Assembly: GCF_007049795.1 (NCBI RefSeq)
Contig: NZ_SCFY01000008.1
Span: 62,001-126,000, forward strand
Source: Ectopseudomonas mendocina
Lineage (GTDB): Bacteria > Pseudomonadota > Gammaproteobacteria > Pseudomonadales > Pseudomonadaceae
Length of the DNA: 64,000 nucleotides
Reading direction: 5' to 3'
Both the position numbers and the translations under genes were made by a program. Of this stretch, positions 31,073 through 40,205 are shown in pieces. The notes beneath the pieces are model-generated. The model searched no databases and was not told the origin of the DNA. It saw only the letters and a list, made by a program, of their open reading frames with translations. Position 1 is the first letter of the stretch; every line of letters starts with the position of its first letter.

Positions 31073-31846
31073 TCACTCGCTGCGCAGCAAGTCGACCAAG
31101 GTGCGCTCATCGGCCGCGGGGAACCAGTGGCGGTAGATCCGCTCCAGGCTGCCGTCGTGGCGCATCTGCTGCAGCGCCTGTTGCCAACGTGCCACCAGCG
31201 CCGGATCCGTCTTCAGGGAAAAAGCGATATAGGAGTCGTTGGGCATCAGGTCGAACTGCTCCTGCAGCTGCCCGGCATTCATGCCCTGCTCGGCGAGCAT
31301 GCCGTCGAGAGTCAGGTTGTTGGCCAGCAGCAGCTTGACCCGGCGATGGCGAAACATGCGCAGCATGTCCTGAGGCGTCGACACGCCATACAGGTTATCC
31401 AGGTTCTGTTCGCGCAACAGTTCGTAGCTGTACCACTGTTTGGGAATCGCCAGGGTGCCGAGGCGCCGGACGTCTTCGAGGCTGGCGACTCGAAGCCCAG
31501 CATCCTTGTGCGTGTAGAAACGCGTATAGCCGCGCGCGATCGGTCCGACCCACTGAAACTCTGCTTCGCGCTGCGCCGTACGTACGGTGGAGAACAATGC
31601 CGTGTCGGCCTGATGGCGAGCCTGGTGATAGCCGCGTGTCCAGGGCACCAGTTCGATATGCGCCGTTTCGCCAGTGCGGCGGATCAGTTCCTCGACCACG
31701 GCCACAGCCATACCACTCGGCTTGCCATTCTCGAGATAGCTGAAGGGTCGATAGTCTTCGGTATACAGCCGCAAATCGGCAGCCGCCACATGGGCGCAGA
31801 GGCCGCAAAACAACAACAGAACGGCTACCGGGCACTTCAGATTCAT
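31073..31846 (-). CDS. Periplasmic amino-acid-binding-like protein (SBP_bac_3), copy 2
   Basis: A 257-residue paralogue of the downstream gene, sharing LYTEDYRPFSYLENGKPSG, PWTRGY, ALFSTVRTA and WVGPIARG with its neighbour's equivalent positions. Signal peptide ends CAHVAA-ADLRL. The GTG at 31849 just before the ATG is an alternative start. There is no permease or ATPase gene on either side. The two genes are 50 bases apart in the same direction and probably arose by tandem duplication. Confidence 0.8.
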   Translation of the reverse strand: MNLKCPVAVLLLFCGLCAHVAAADLRLYTEDYRPFSYLENGKPSGMAVAVVEELIRRTGETAHIELVPWTRGYHQARHQADTALFSTVRTAQREAEFQWVGPIARGYTRFYTHKDAGLRVASLEDVRRLGTLAIPKQWYSYELLREQNLDNLYGVSTPQDMLRMFRHRRVKLLLANNLTLDGMLAEQGMNAGQLQEQFDLMPNDSYIAFSLKTDPALVARWQQALQQMRHDGSLERIYRHWFPAADERTLVDLLRSE

Positions 31847-31934
31847 CACACGCCACCGTCTAGAGCGCGCCCTACAGCGAATTCAGGACGGCCAGAACAA
31901 GGATCATAAACCCGCACCTGGCCCATCACCAAGG

Positions 31935-32849
31935 CTATTGCGGGGCTGTCATTTCAGCCAAATCCCTGGCGGTCACTACATTCGGTTCAAGCAGCAGTTG
32001 CAGGCGCGAAATGGCGCGTTCGCCACTCAGGGCCCGGTGCACCAGGCGCACCGCATGATCCCCCATGGCCTGCGGCTGCTGGAGCAACAGGGCATGAATC
32101 TCTCCCTTGCGCACGGCATCGAACAGCAGGTCGCCACCGTCGAAACCGACGAAGTCCAACGTACCGGCCTTGCCCAGTTGGCGCAGCGCCGCGAGGGTTG
32201 CCCGACTACTGGTGCCATTGGGGCTGAACAGGCCGTCGAGCTTGGGTAACTGCTGGCTCAAGGCCTCGGCGATGCGCTGGCGGTCATCCCCCAGGTAGGT
32301 ATCGAACACCACCTGCAACCCAGTCGCCTGCGCCGCCAGCAGAAAGCCGCGCTCACGCTCCTCGGTCGATTGCAGCCCTGGCCGCAAACGCAACATCCCA
32401 ACTCTGCCACCCCGCCCGAGACGCTCGGCCAGTTGTTGCCCGGCCAACTGACCGGCGAGGAAGTTGTCAGTCGCCACCAACGCATAAGCGCCGTCCCCCG
32501 CAACGTCGTGATCGACATAGACAGTGGGGATGCCTTCGGCACGCAAGGCCGTGACCCGAGTATCGACAGCATCGCCAGCCGGGGCGATGATCAGCGCCTT
32601 GCAGCCCTGTGCAAGCACGCGATCTATCAGCTGCAACTGCACCTCGACGCTGCCCTCCTGGGCCGGGGCGCGCGTATAGAGCTCCAATTGCAGCTCACCA
32701 GCGGTGCGTCTCGCGCCGGCCTCCAGTTCGCTCCAGAACGCTGACGTGCCGGCCGGCACCATACCGATGCAGTCACGCGCCCAGGCAGGCGCGGACGTCA
32801 GGGAAAGAGCCGTCAGCAACAGGCAAATGGAAGGAATTATTCTTGGCAT
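31935..32849 (-). CDS. Periplasmic binding protein of the sugar/autoinducer (LacI-fold) type
   Basis: A 304-residue secreted protein with signal peptide ending SAPAWA-RDCIG. The fold is Peripla_BP_4: MVPAGTSAFWSELEAGARRT, GCKALIIAPAGDAVDTRV, YVDHDVAG, ATDNFLAGQLAGQQLA and FVGFDGGDLLFDAVRKG are in family positions. GGGAG precedes the ATG. No ABC permease is linked. Such orphan proteins may serve a distant transporter or a chemoreceptor or sensor kinase. Confidence 0.8.
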   Translation of the reverse strand: MPRIIPSICLLLTALSLTSAPAWARDCIGMVPAGTSAFWSELEAGARRTAGELQLELYTRAPAQEGSVEVQLQLIDRVLAQGCKALIIAPAGDAVDTRVTALRAEGIPTVYVDHDVAGDGAYALVATDNFLAGQLAGQQLAERLGRGGRVGMLRLRPGLQSTEERERGFLLAAQATGLQVVFDTYLGDDRQRIAEALSQQLPKLDGLFSPNGTSSRATLAALRQLGKAGTLDFVGFDGGDLLFDAVRKGEIHALLLQQPQAMGDHAVRLVHRALSGERAISRLQLLLEPNVVTARDLAEMTAPQ

Positions 32850-33015
32850 GTTCAACTCCCGGACCCTGCCATCACTTTAGCATCGCCATGCGGCACTGCG
32901 ACGCCTGTCGGCAAGCTGTCGACTCATACTTTTTCACATTCAAAACCGACGGTCGGGCTAGCCCTGACGCGCCGGGCAGGCGATCATCGGGCTTCCTACG
33001 CAGACTCCAGCTACC

Positions 33016-33744
33016 ATGACCGCCACTACTGACAGCCGTACCCCGACGCACAAGCCCCGCCCGCTGATCGATCTGGCCATCAGCATCCTGATTCCCTCGT
33101 TCATCCTGATGAAGCTGAGTGGCGAGCACCGCCTCGGCGCCGATGGCGCGTTGATCCTGGCCCTGACGTTCCCGCTGGCCTGGGGCGCGTTCGAGCTGAT
33201 CAAATATCGCAAATTCAACTTCATCGCCCTGCTCGGTCTGATCAGCGTCGCGCTGACCGGCGGCATTGGCCTGCTCAAGCTCGACACCCAGTGGCTGGCA
33301 GTCAAGGAAGCGCTGATCCCCGGCCTGATCGGCATCGCCGTGCTGGTTTCCACACGCACCCGCTACCCGTTGATCCGCACTCTGCTGTTCAACAAGACCG
33401 TGCTCAATATCGACAAGATCCACGACCGTCTGGAGCAAGGCGGCCATGTCGAGCACTTCGAGACGCGCCTGATGCGCGCCACCTACTGGCTCAGCGGCAC
33501 CTTCTTTTTCTCGTCATTCATGAACTATGTGTTGGCCAAGTGGATCGTGGTCAGCCCGGCCGGCACCGAGGCGTTCAATGACGAGTTGGGGCGCATGACC
33601 CTGCTCAGCTACCCGATGATCGCCATTCCCTCGATGATCATGCTGATGGCCATCTTCTACTACCTGTGGAAGACCATTCACGGCCTGACCGGCCTGAACC
33701 TGGAAGAGATCATGGCCAACACCGGCCAAGAATCGCAGCCCTGA
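33016..33744 (+). CDS. VC0807-family membrane protein, function unknown
   Basis: A 242-residue protein with about six hydrophobic segments (LAISILIPSFILM, LILALTFPLAWGAFELI, FIALLGLISVALTGGIGLL, LIPGLIGIAVLVS, GTFFFSSFMNYVLA, MIAIPSMIMLMAIFYYLW) and the conserved LLFNKTVLNIDKIHDRL stretch between helices 4 and 5. This pattern is shared by the VC0807 group. No biochemical role is known to me. A tight hairpin separates it from the following YqaA-like gene. Confidence 0.75.
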   Translation: MTATTDSRTPTHKPRPLIDLAISILIPSFILMKLSGEHRLGADGALILALTFPLAWGAFELIKYRKFNFIALLGLISVALTGGIGLLKLDTQWLAVKEALIPGLIGIAVLVSTRTRYPLIRTLLFNKTVLNIDKIHDRLEQGGHVEHFETRLMRATYWLSGTFFFSSFMNYVLAKWIVVSPAGTEAFNDELGRMTLLSYPMIAIPSMIMLMAIFYYLWKTIHGLTGLNLEEIMANTGQESQP

Positions 33745-33749
33745 TCAGC

Positions 33750-33767
33750 GCCGACCTTCGGGTCGGC
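33750..33767. repeat. Tight GCCGACC-TTCG-GGTCGGC hairpin
   Basis: Perfect 7-bp stem with a UUCG tetraloop, 5 bases after the preceding stop and 9 before the next ATG. No T tract follows. It may stabilise the mRNA end or modulate translation of the next gene. Confidence 0.55.
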
Positions 33768-33776
33768 CGTGCTGAC

Positions 33777-34214
33777 ATGCTTGGGCTTTCCGCCTATCCC
33801 GCTCTGTTTCTCTCCGCCTTCGGCGCGGCGACCCTGTTGCCGCTACAGTCCGAAGCGGTACTGGTCGCCTTGCTGCTGGCAGGCCAGCATTCACTCTGGG
33901 CCTTGCTGCTGATGGCTACTCTGGGCAATGTGCTGGGTTCCTGGGTCAACTGGCTGCTGGGCCGCTCCATCGAACACTATCGCGAGCGCCGCTGGTTCCC
34001 GGTCAGCCCGGCTCGGCTACAGCAGGCACAAAGCTGGTACGCGCGCTATGGGCGCTGGTCACTGCTGCTGAGCTGGATGCCGGTGATTGGCGACCCACTG
34101 ACGCTGGTTGCCGGCGTGATGCGCGAGCGCCTGTGGGTATTCCTGGCCATCGTCACCCTGGCCAAAGCGAGCCGCTACGCCGTGCTGGCGGCGCTGACCC
34201 TGGCATGGATATGA
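33777..34214 (+). CDS. YqaA/DedA-like small membrane protein
   Basis: A 145-residue SNARE-associated (VTT/DedA-related) protein. Typical elements are LQSEAVLVALLLAG, GNVLGSWVNWLLGR near residue 50 and SWMPVIGDPLTLVAGVMR near 100, with three to four helices. DedA relatives are linked to lipid (undecaprenyl phosphate or phospholipid) flipping; the short YqaA branch is uncharacterised. It lies 32 bases after the VC0807-like gene and may be cotranscribed. Confidence 0.8.
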   Translation: MLGLSAYPALFLSAFGAATLLPLQSEAVLVALLLAGQHSLWALLLMATLGNVLGSWVNWLLGRSIEHYRERRWFPVSPARLQQAQSWYARYGRWSLLLSWMPVIGDPLTLVAGVMRERLWVFLAIVTLAKASRYAVLAALTLAWI

Positions 34215-34426
34215 ACGTATCGGGACAATCGCTGACACAACTACAAGAGAGGGCGAATGTGCGTGGCAGTTGAGTACAGGCTGCGCCTCCCTGATACTGC
34301 GCAGCGCGCCGCGCGGGCACGATCCGCCACCGGCCGTTGCACAATGGCCGGATGGCCGATGAACAGCTGCCTCCCACAGAGGCATGCGGCCCCACTACCT
34401 CGGGGCCTAGCGAGCGAGGAATTGCG

Positions 34427-35404
34427 GTGTCTGTCGTAGAAGCCAAACCAAAACTGAAGCGCAGCGACCTGATCTGGACGCTGATCGGACTCAGTGCCGT
34501 GGTGCTGTCTGGCTTTCTGCTGTACCGCGAGCTACGCAATATCTCCCTCGACGAGATCAAGGGCAGCATCGAAGCGATCTCCCACATGAACTGGCTGCTC
34601 GCCGCAGCGGCCACCCTCGGCGCTTACTGGGCGCTGGCCTGGTACGACCGCATCGCCGTCGCTCACCTCGGCAAGAAGATTCCCTGGCGCTTCATCACCC
34701 TGTGCTCCTTCACCACCTACGCCCTGGCCCACAACATCGGCGCCTCGGTGTTCTCAGGCGCGGTGGTGCGTTATCGCGCTTATCGCAGCAAGGGCCTGAC
34801 GCCACAGGAGATCGGCATCCTCATCGTTTTCTGCTCCTTTACCTTCGCCCTCGGCACCCTGCTCGCCAGCGGCTGCGTGCTGATCGCCCAGCCCGATCTG
34901 ATCCACCGCGTCGCCAATGTCACTCCTCTGGTCTCGGTAGTCATCGGTAGCGTCTTGCTGTGCCTGGTCGGCCTCTATGTGCTGGGCTCCTGGCGCCAGT
35001 TCAAACCCTGGACGCTGGGCAAGCTACACGTGGAATACCCACGCCTGCCCATCGTCAGCCGCCAGTTGTTGGCCGGGCCACTGGAACTGCTCTGCGCCGC
35101 GGCGATCATCTACTTCGCCCTGCCGGCCGACAATCATCCCGGCTACCTGGTGGTACTCGGCGTGTTCCTCGCCTCCTTCTCTCTGGCGCTGCTGTCTCAT
35201 GCACCTGGCGGCCTGGGCGTGCTGGAAGTGACCTTCCTCGCCGCACTGCCGGAGATTCCCGCTGCCGATGTGCTGGCCGCGCTTATCGTGTTCCGTGTGT
35301 TCTATCTGCTGCTGCCGTTCGCACTGTCACTGCTGGTGGTGTTGGGCTTCGAATGGACGCAGTGGAAGCGCAAGCGCGAAGAGAGCCTTGACCTGCCGTC
35401 CTGA
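34427..35404 (+). CDS. Lysylphosphatidylglycerol synthase-TM-like (UPF0104) membrane protein
   Basis: A 325-residue protein with about eight hydrophobic segments resembling the flippase half of MprF, without its aminoacyl-transferase domain. Family motif AHNIGASVFSGAVVRYRAY is near residue 103 and SHAPGGLGVLE near 258. Start choice: GTG at 34427 has GAGGA six bases upstream; an in-frame ATG at 34352 would add 25 polar residues. Such proteins probably move lipids or lipid-linked compounds, but no role is proven here. Confidence 0.78.
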   Translation: MSVVEAKPKLKRSDLIWTLIGLSAVVLSGFLLYRELRNISLDEIKGSIEAISHMNWLLAAAATLGAYWALAWYDRIAVAHLGKKIPWRFITLCSFTTYALAHNIGASVFSGAVVRYRAYRSKGLTPQEIGILIVFCSFTFALGTLLASGCVLIAQPDLIHRVANVTPLVSVVIGSVLLCLVGLYVLGSWRQFKPWTLGKLHVEYPRLPIVSRQLLAGPLELLCAAAIIYFALPADNHPGYLVVLGVFLASFSLALLSHAPGGLGVLEVTFLAALPEIPAADVLAALIVFRVFYLLLPFALSLLVVLGFEWTQWKRKREESLDLPS

Positions 35405-35466
35405 CGGCTCGCCGTCGCCGCGCCACTGACATAGAATGCGCGGCCGTTTTTCATGGCCTGCGTTTC

Positions 35467-36732
35467 ATGTCTTTCTCCACTCCCGCCCGCGCCTGCGGCA
35501 TCGACTTCGGCACCTCGAACTCCACCGTCGGCTGGCTGCGCCCCGGCCAGGACAGCCTGCTGGTACTCGAAGACGGCAAGATCACCCTGCCCTCGGTGAT
35601 CTTCTTCAACACAGAGGAACGCCGCCCGGTCTACGGTCGCCTGGCCCTGCACGAATACCTGGAAGGCTACGAAGGACGCCTGATGCGCTCGCTGAAAAGC
35701 CTGCTGGGTTCCAAGCTGCTGAAGAGCGAAACCACCGTGCTGGGCAGCGCCCTGCCCTTCAAGGACCTGCTCGGCTTCTTCATCGGTGAGCTGAAAAAAC
35801 GCGCCGAAGCCCAAGCCGAGCGGCCTTTCGAAGAAGTGGTACTGGGCCGCCCGGTGTTCTTCGTCGATGACGACCCAGCTGCCGACCAGGAAGCGCAGAA
35901 CACCCTGGTAGCCGTGGCGCACAAGCTCGGTTTCAAGGACGTGTCGTTCCAGTACGAGCCCATCGCTGCGGCCTTCGACTATGAGTCGAACCTGGATCGC
36001 GAGGAGCTGGTGCTGATCGTCGACATCGGCGGCGGTACCTCGGACTTCTCCCTGGTGCGCCTGGCGCCCGAGCGCCACCACCTGGCCGAACGCCAAGGCG
36101 ACATCCTCGCCACCGGCGGCGTGCATATCGGCGGTACCGACTTCGACAAGCAGTTGTCCCTGGCCGGGGTGATGCCGTTGTTCGGCTATGGCAGCCGGAT
36201 GAAGAGCGACGCCTTCATGCCCACCAGCTACCACCTCAACCTGGCCACCTGGCACACCATCAACGCGCTGTACGCGCAGAAGACCCAGTTGGCCCTGCAG
36301 AACATGCGCTACGACATCGTCGACGCTACCGGCATCGACCGCCTGTTCGGTCTGATCGAACAGCGCGCCGGGCACTGGCTGGCGATGCAGGTGGAAGAGA
36401 GCAAGATCGCCCTGAGCGAACGGGACGCGCGCCCCATCGACCTGTCACGCGTCGAACCAGGCCTGGTCGCCGAGCTGACCCGGCCGCTGTTCGAGAACGC
36501 CATCGAGCCGCTGCTTGAACGCATTCGTGCCAGCCTCACGCAACTGCTCGCCGATGCCGGCGTGGCGGCCGATCAGGTCGACACACTGTTCTTCACCGGA
36601 GGCTCCAGCGGCGTACCGGCGCTGCGCCAGAGCGTGGCGGCGATGCTGCCCAACGCGCGTAGCGTCGAAGGCAACACCTTCGGCAGCATCGGCAGCGGCC
36701 TGGCCATCGAAGCCAAGAAACGCTACGGCTAA
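35467..36732 (+). CDS. Hsp70-like ATPase, YegD type
   Basis: A 421-residue protein with the actin/Hsp70 nucleotide-binding domain: phosphate-1 GIDFGTSNSTVGW near residue 10, phosphate-2 LIVDIGGGTSDFS near 190, and adenosine motif FFTGGSSGVPALR near 377. There is no substrate-binding beta domain or lid, so it ends where DnaK's SBD would begin. YegD-like proteins are putative chaperones of unknown clientele. It stands alone between an LPG-synthase-like gene and a small acidic protein gene. Confidence 0.85.
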   Translation: MSFSTPARACGIDFGTSNSTVGWLRPGQDSLLVLEDGKITLPSVIFFNTEERRPVYGRLALHEYLEGYEGRLMRSLKSLLGSKLLKSETTVLGSALPFKDLLGFFIGELKKRAEAQAERPFEEVVLGRPVFFVDDDPAADQEAQNTLVAVAHKLGFKDVSFQYEPIAAAFDYESNLDREELVLIVDIGGGTSDFSLVRLAPERHHLAERQGDILATGGVHIGGTDFDKQLSLAGVMPLFGYGSRMKSDAFMPTSYHLNLATWHTINALYAQKTQLALQNMRYDIVDATGIDRLFGLIEQRAGHWLAMQVEESKIALSERDARPIDLSRVEPGLVAELTRPLFENAIEPLLERIRASLTQLLADAGVAADQVDTLFFTGGSSGVPALRQSVAAMLPNARSVEGNTFGSIGSGLAIEAKKRYG

Positions 36733-36740
36733 TTTTTTTT

Positions 36741-36804
36741 GGAGGGGCTTTAGCCGCGACGCTGGACTCCCGCCCAGACCACTCGCGGCTAAAGCCCCTC
36801 CTAC
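36741..36804. repeat. GGAGGGGC inverted repeat after the yegD-like gene
   Basis: GGAGGGGCTTTAGCCGCGA faces TCGCGGCTAAAGCCCCTCC, ending CTAC, around an approximately 26-base centre; a run of eight T precedes it. It is a relative of the 24764-24815 repeat. Confidence 0.75.
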
Positions 36805-36906
36805 AGGAATTGATACAGGCCAGAAGCCCGACCTGTTCTCCCGTGCATCGCACAACAGGCTCTGAGTTATGCTTGCCGCCCAACTGAATGACCGAGGAAT
36901 AGCGAG

Positions 36907-37440
36907 ATGAAAGCCCAGCTGGAAGAACTGATCGCCAAGATAAGCTCCGGCTGTCTGCCCGAGGACGAGATCGCCCGTATCGCCGACGAGGCCGCACAAG
37001 CCTATGCCGACCCAGCCGCCTTCCTGGCTTCCAACCCGGACATCAACTACGACGACGAATTCCCCATCCCGCTGGGCGAATGGGTAGTGGTCGGCAGCCT
37101 GCCGGAAACGGTGCTGTTCCAGGCCGACAGCTACGAGGAGCTGTTCCAGCGCATCACCGAGTCCTTCGGCCCGCAGGTGCAGTTCGTGCTCAAGGCCAAG
37201 CAGTTGGCCAAGACCGAGCCACTGAAAGCACTCAACCGTATCCAGGTGCAGCTCTCGGCGCTGTCGCCGGAAACCGGCGGGTACGTGCTGGTAGATTTCA
37301 GCGAGCCGCTGGATGACGAGTTTCAGGCCGTGCTGGTGTACGCCAGCGACTTGCCACGAGTGATGGAGCTGGCCGTGGAAGTCGGCATCTATGCCGCGCC
37401 GGCGCTGGAGGCCTTGCAGGCGGAGCAGGCTGGGGAATAA
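36907..37440 (+). CDS. Conserved hypothetical acidic cytoplasmic protein
   Basis: A 177-residue soluble protein, rich in Asp/Glu, with no signal peptide or membrane segment. Candidate landmarks are PDINYDDEFPIPLGEWVVVG (about 46-65) and ETGGYVLVDFSEPLDDEF (about 122-139). Codon use matches neighbours and an A-rich GAGGAATAGCG site precedes the ATG, so it is a real gene. I do not recognise a family with a function. Confidence 0.7.
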   Translation: MKAQLEELIAKISSGCLPEDEIARIADEAAQAYADPAAFLASNPDINYDDEFPIPLGEWVVVGSLPETVLFQADSYEELFQRITESFGPQVQFVLKAKQLAKTEPLKALNRIQVQLSALSPETGGYVLVDFSEPLDDEFQAVLVYASDLPRVMELAVEVGIYAAPALEALQAEQAGE

Positions 37441-37450
37441 AACACAGATT

Positions 37451-37480
37451 CTCCCCTCTCCCGCGGGGCTGGGGGAGAAG
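37451..37480. repeat. CCCTCTCCC-family palindrome
   Basis: CTCCCCTCTCCCGCGGGG followed by CTGGGGGAGAAGG, between convergent genes. It may double as a transcription end structure. Confidence 0.55.
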
Positions 37481-37486
37481 GCCGGG

Positions 37487-38656
37487 CTACAACGTCCCGC
37501 GCAACGCTTTCTCGAACAATGCGCTGTATTGCGAAGCCGTGTAAGCGATGGGGTTGGTGCCGGCCGATGGATCGACTTCAGCCATACGCCCGACCTGCTC
37601 GATACGCGCATCGTCGATGCCGATATCGCTCAGGCTGTGGGCGATACCCACTTCACTGCGCAACGTCAGCACCCACTCCAGCACCGCATCGAAACCGCCG
37701 CCCGGCAGCGCCAGGTAGCGCGCCATCTTCTCCATCTGCGGCTCGATCACGGCGCGGTTGGCAACCAGCACATAAGGCATCAAAACCGCGTTGAGCAGGC
37801 CATGGTGAGCGTCGTACAGCGCACCCAGCGGATGGGCCAGCGCATGCATCGCGCCAAGACCACGCTGGAAGGCGGTGGCGCCCATGCTCGAGGCCACCAG
37901 CATCTGCAGCCGCGCCTCGACATCACCGCCGTGCGCCACAGCACGCGGCAGATACTGCTGCACCAGGCGCATGCCCTCCAGGGCGATGCCCTCGGCCATG
38001 GGGTGGAACAGTGGCGAGCAGAACGCCTCCAGGCTGTGCGACAGCGCATCCATGCCAGTGGCGGCGGTGATTTTCGCCGGCAGGCCGACGGTCAGCTCAG
38101 GGTCGAGAATCACCAGCGCCGGCAGCATCCGCGCGTGGAAGATGATGCGTTTGATATGCGCGGCGTCGTCGGTGATCACCGAGGCGCGGCCGACTTCCGA
38201 GCCGGTGCCGGCAGTGGTCGGCACCGCCACCACCGGCGCCATGCCGGATACCTTGACCCGGATGGCGTTGTCGCCTACGTCCTCGAAATCCCACAGCGGC
38301 CGATCCTGGCCCACCATAAGGGCAATGGCCTTGCCGGCATCCAGCGCCGAGCCGCCGCCGAAGGCGATCACGCCGTCGTGTCCGCCGGCCTTGAATGCAG
38401 CGACACCGTCCATCACGTTGCTGCCCGTGGGGTTGCCCTTGATCGCCGAGAACAGCCCGGCCTTCAGCCCGGCATCACGACATTGGCGCAGCGCCGCGTC
38501 GATCATCGGCAACGCCGCCAAACCAGGGTCGGTGCACAGCAGCGGCGCGCGCATGCCAAGCAGGCGGCAGGCCTCGGCCAGCTCGGCAATGCGGCCAACG
38601 CCCACGCGCATCGAGGTCGGGTAGTTCCAGTTCATGCGGTACTGATCGAGAATCAT
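37487..38656 (-). CDS. Iron-containing alcohol dehydrogenase
   Basis: A 389-residue family III (Fe-ADH) enzyme. The NAD(P) site GGGSALDAGKA is near residue 99 and VPTTAGTGSEV near 140; the metal motif regions are MDALSHSLEAFCSPLFHPMAEG (with the family Asp/His) and AMHALAHPLGALYDAHHG near 265-282. It would oxidise an alcohol to an aldehyde. The aldehyde dehydrogenase gene lies 10 bases upstream in the same direction, so the pair probably converts an alcohol to an acid. Substrate unknown. Confidence 0.88.
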   Translation of the reverse strand: MILDQYRMNWNYPTSMRVGVGRIAELAEACRLLGMRAPLLCTDPGLAALPMIDAALRQCRDAGLKAGLFSAIKGNPTGSNVMDGVAAFKAGGHDGVIAFGGGSALDAGKAIALMVGQDRPLWDFEDVGDNAIRVKVSGMAPVVAVPTTAGTGSEVGRASVITDDAAHIKRIIFHARMLPALVILDPELTVGLPAKITAATGMDALSHSLEAFCSPLFHPMAEGIALEGMRLVQQYLPRAVAHGGDVEARLQMLVASSMGATAFQRGLGAMHALAHPLGALYDAHHGLLNAVLMPYVLVANRAVIEPQMEKMARYLALPGGGFDAVLEWVLTLRSEVGIAHSLSDIGIDDARIEQVGRMAEVDPSAGTNPIAYTASQYSALFEKALRGTL

Positions 38657-38666
38657 GGCGCGTGCC

Positions 38667-40055
38667 TCACAGCTGAGTCTTGAAGTGGAAGGATTTTGGC
38701 CGGGTCAGTTGCTCGTAGCCGACACGCGACAGGGTGCAGCCGCGCCCGGAGTGCTTAACCCCGGTCCAGGCCAGGCCAGGGTCGAGGTAGTCGCAGCGGT
38801 TGAGAAACACCGTGCCAGCCTCGACCCGATCAGCCAAAGCCATGGCGGCGTCGACGTCGCGGCTAAAGATCGCCGCGGTCAGGCCGAACTCGCTGTCGTT
38901 CATCAGCGCCAGCGCTTCCTCGTCGCTGGCGACCTTCTGAATGCCTACCACCGGGCCGAAGGATTCCTCGGTCATCACGCGCATTTCATGATTGACGTTG
39001 GTCAGCACCTGCGGCGCCAGGTAGGGCGTGCCCGGCGCATCCAGAGGGAATTCGGCCGGGTCGATATGCGCCCTGGCGCCCTGCTCGACCGCCTCGGCGA
39101 TCTGCGCACGGACGAAGTCGGCGGCGTCGCTGCGCACCAGCGGCCCCAGGGTGGTCTTCGGATCATCCGAACGCCCCAGCTTGTACTGGCGCACCAGCGC
39201 CACCGCGCGCTCGACGAACTCATCGAACAATGACTCGTGCACGTAGATGCGCTCGATACCGCAGCACGATTGTCCGGAGTTGAAAAAGGCGCCGTCGATG
39301 GTGGTTTCCACCGCGTGCTGCAGATCGGCGTCGGCGCGGACGTAGGCCGGGTCCTTGCCTCCCAGTTCCAGCCCAACACTGATGAAGCGCCCGGCAGCAG
39401 CGTGCTCGACCATGGCTCCGCCGGGCACCGAACCGGTGAAGGCAACGTGGTCGATACTTGGCGAACGAATCAAGGCTTCGGTCTCGCCATGGCTCAGGTG
39501 CAGGTACTGGAATACGCCTTCGGGCAGACCCGCTTCGGCGAAGGCCTCGACCATGCGTTCGGCGCACAGCGGCGTCTGCGCCGAGTGTTTGAGCAACACC
39601 ACATTGCCTGCCAACAGCGCCGGCATCACCGCGTTGACGGCGGTCAGGTAGGGGTAGTTCCAGGGCGCGATGATCAACGCCAGGCCCAATGGCTCACGGC
39701 GAATGAAACGGGTGAAGCCGGCCTTTTCCGACAGGCGGATGTCGGCCAGCGAGCCCTCGGCGATATCCGCCATATGGCTGGCACGCTCGACGAAGCCACG
39801 GATCTCGCCAGCGGCGTAACGGATCGGTCGGCCCATCATCCAGCACAGCTCTTCGGCCAACTGCGCCTCACGCGCGGCGAAGGCTTCGATGGCGCGCCGA
39901 CCGATGGCGATACGTTCGCGCAGTGGCGTCTGCTTCCAGGCCTGCTGCGCCAGCTCGGCCTTGGCCAACGCCACCAGTACTTCAGGATTGGACGCCAGAT
40001 GACGCTCGACGTAGACCGAGCAGTCGATGGGGGAAACGCATTGCAGCTTGCTCAT
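38667..40055 (-). CDS. NAD(P)-dependent aldehyde dehydrogenase
   Basis: A 462-residue ALDH superfamily member. Catalytic residues are E230 (LELGGKDPA) and C264 (SGQSCCGIERI); the cofactor region IIAPWNYPYL is at 128-137 and the oxyanion asparagine is N133. The C-terminal ESFGPVVGI motif is present. It is shorter than classical 490-residue forms at the N-terminus. It lies between the Fe-ADH and the glutamine-synthetase-like gene, all on one strand, suggesting oxidation of an amino- or glutamyl-aldehyde. Confidence 0.9.
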   Translation of the reverse strand: MSKLQCVSPIDCSVYVERHLASNPEVLVALAKAELAQQAWKQTPLRERIAIGRRAIEAFAAREAQLAEELCWMMGRPIRYAAGEIRGFVERASHMADIAEGSLADIRLSEKAGFTRFIRREPLGLALIIAPWNYPYLTAVNAVMPALLAGNVVLLKHSAQTPLCAERMVEAFAEAGLPEGVFQYLHLSHGETEALIRSPSIDHVAFTGSVPGGAMVEHAAAGRFISVGLELGGKDPAYVRADADLQHAVETTIDGAFFNSGQSCCGIERIYVHESLFDEFVERAVALVRQYKLGRSDDPKTTLGPLVRSDAADFVRAQIAEAVEQGARAHIDPAEFPLDAPGTPYLAPQVLTNVNHEMRVMTEESFGPVVGIQKVASDEEALALMNDSEFGLTAAIFSRDVDAAMALADRVEAGTVFLNRCDYLDPGLAWTGVKHSGRGCTLSRVGYEQLTRPKSFHFKTQL

Positions 40056-40111
40056 AAGGTGCTCCGTAAGAGGAATCGCGACTCACGTGGTGGGCCGCGT
40101 ACCGCGCCTTG

Positions 40112-40200
40112 CTCCCTCGCCCCTCCGGGGAGAGGGTTGGGGAGAGGGGAGAAAACAGCCACCCTCTCCCCCAGCCCCTCTCCCGCAAGCGGGAGAGGGG
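40112..40200. repeat. CCCTCTCCC-family repeat pair
   Basis: Two oppositely ordered elements: CGCCCCTCCGGGGAGAGGG with TTGGGGAGAGGGG, then CCCTCTCCCCCAGCCCCTCTCCC and its arm GCGGGAGAGGGG. They lie between the aldehyde dehydrogenase and glutamine-synthetase-like genes. Confidence 0.7.
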
Positions 40201-40205
40201 AGCGC

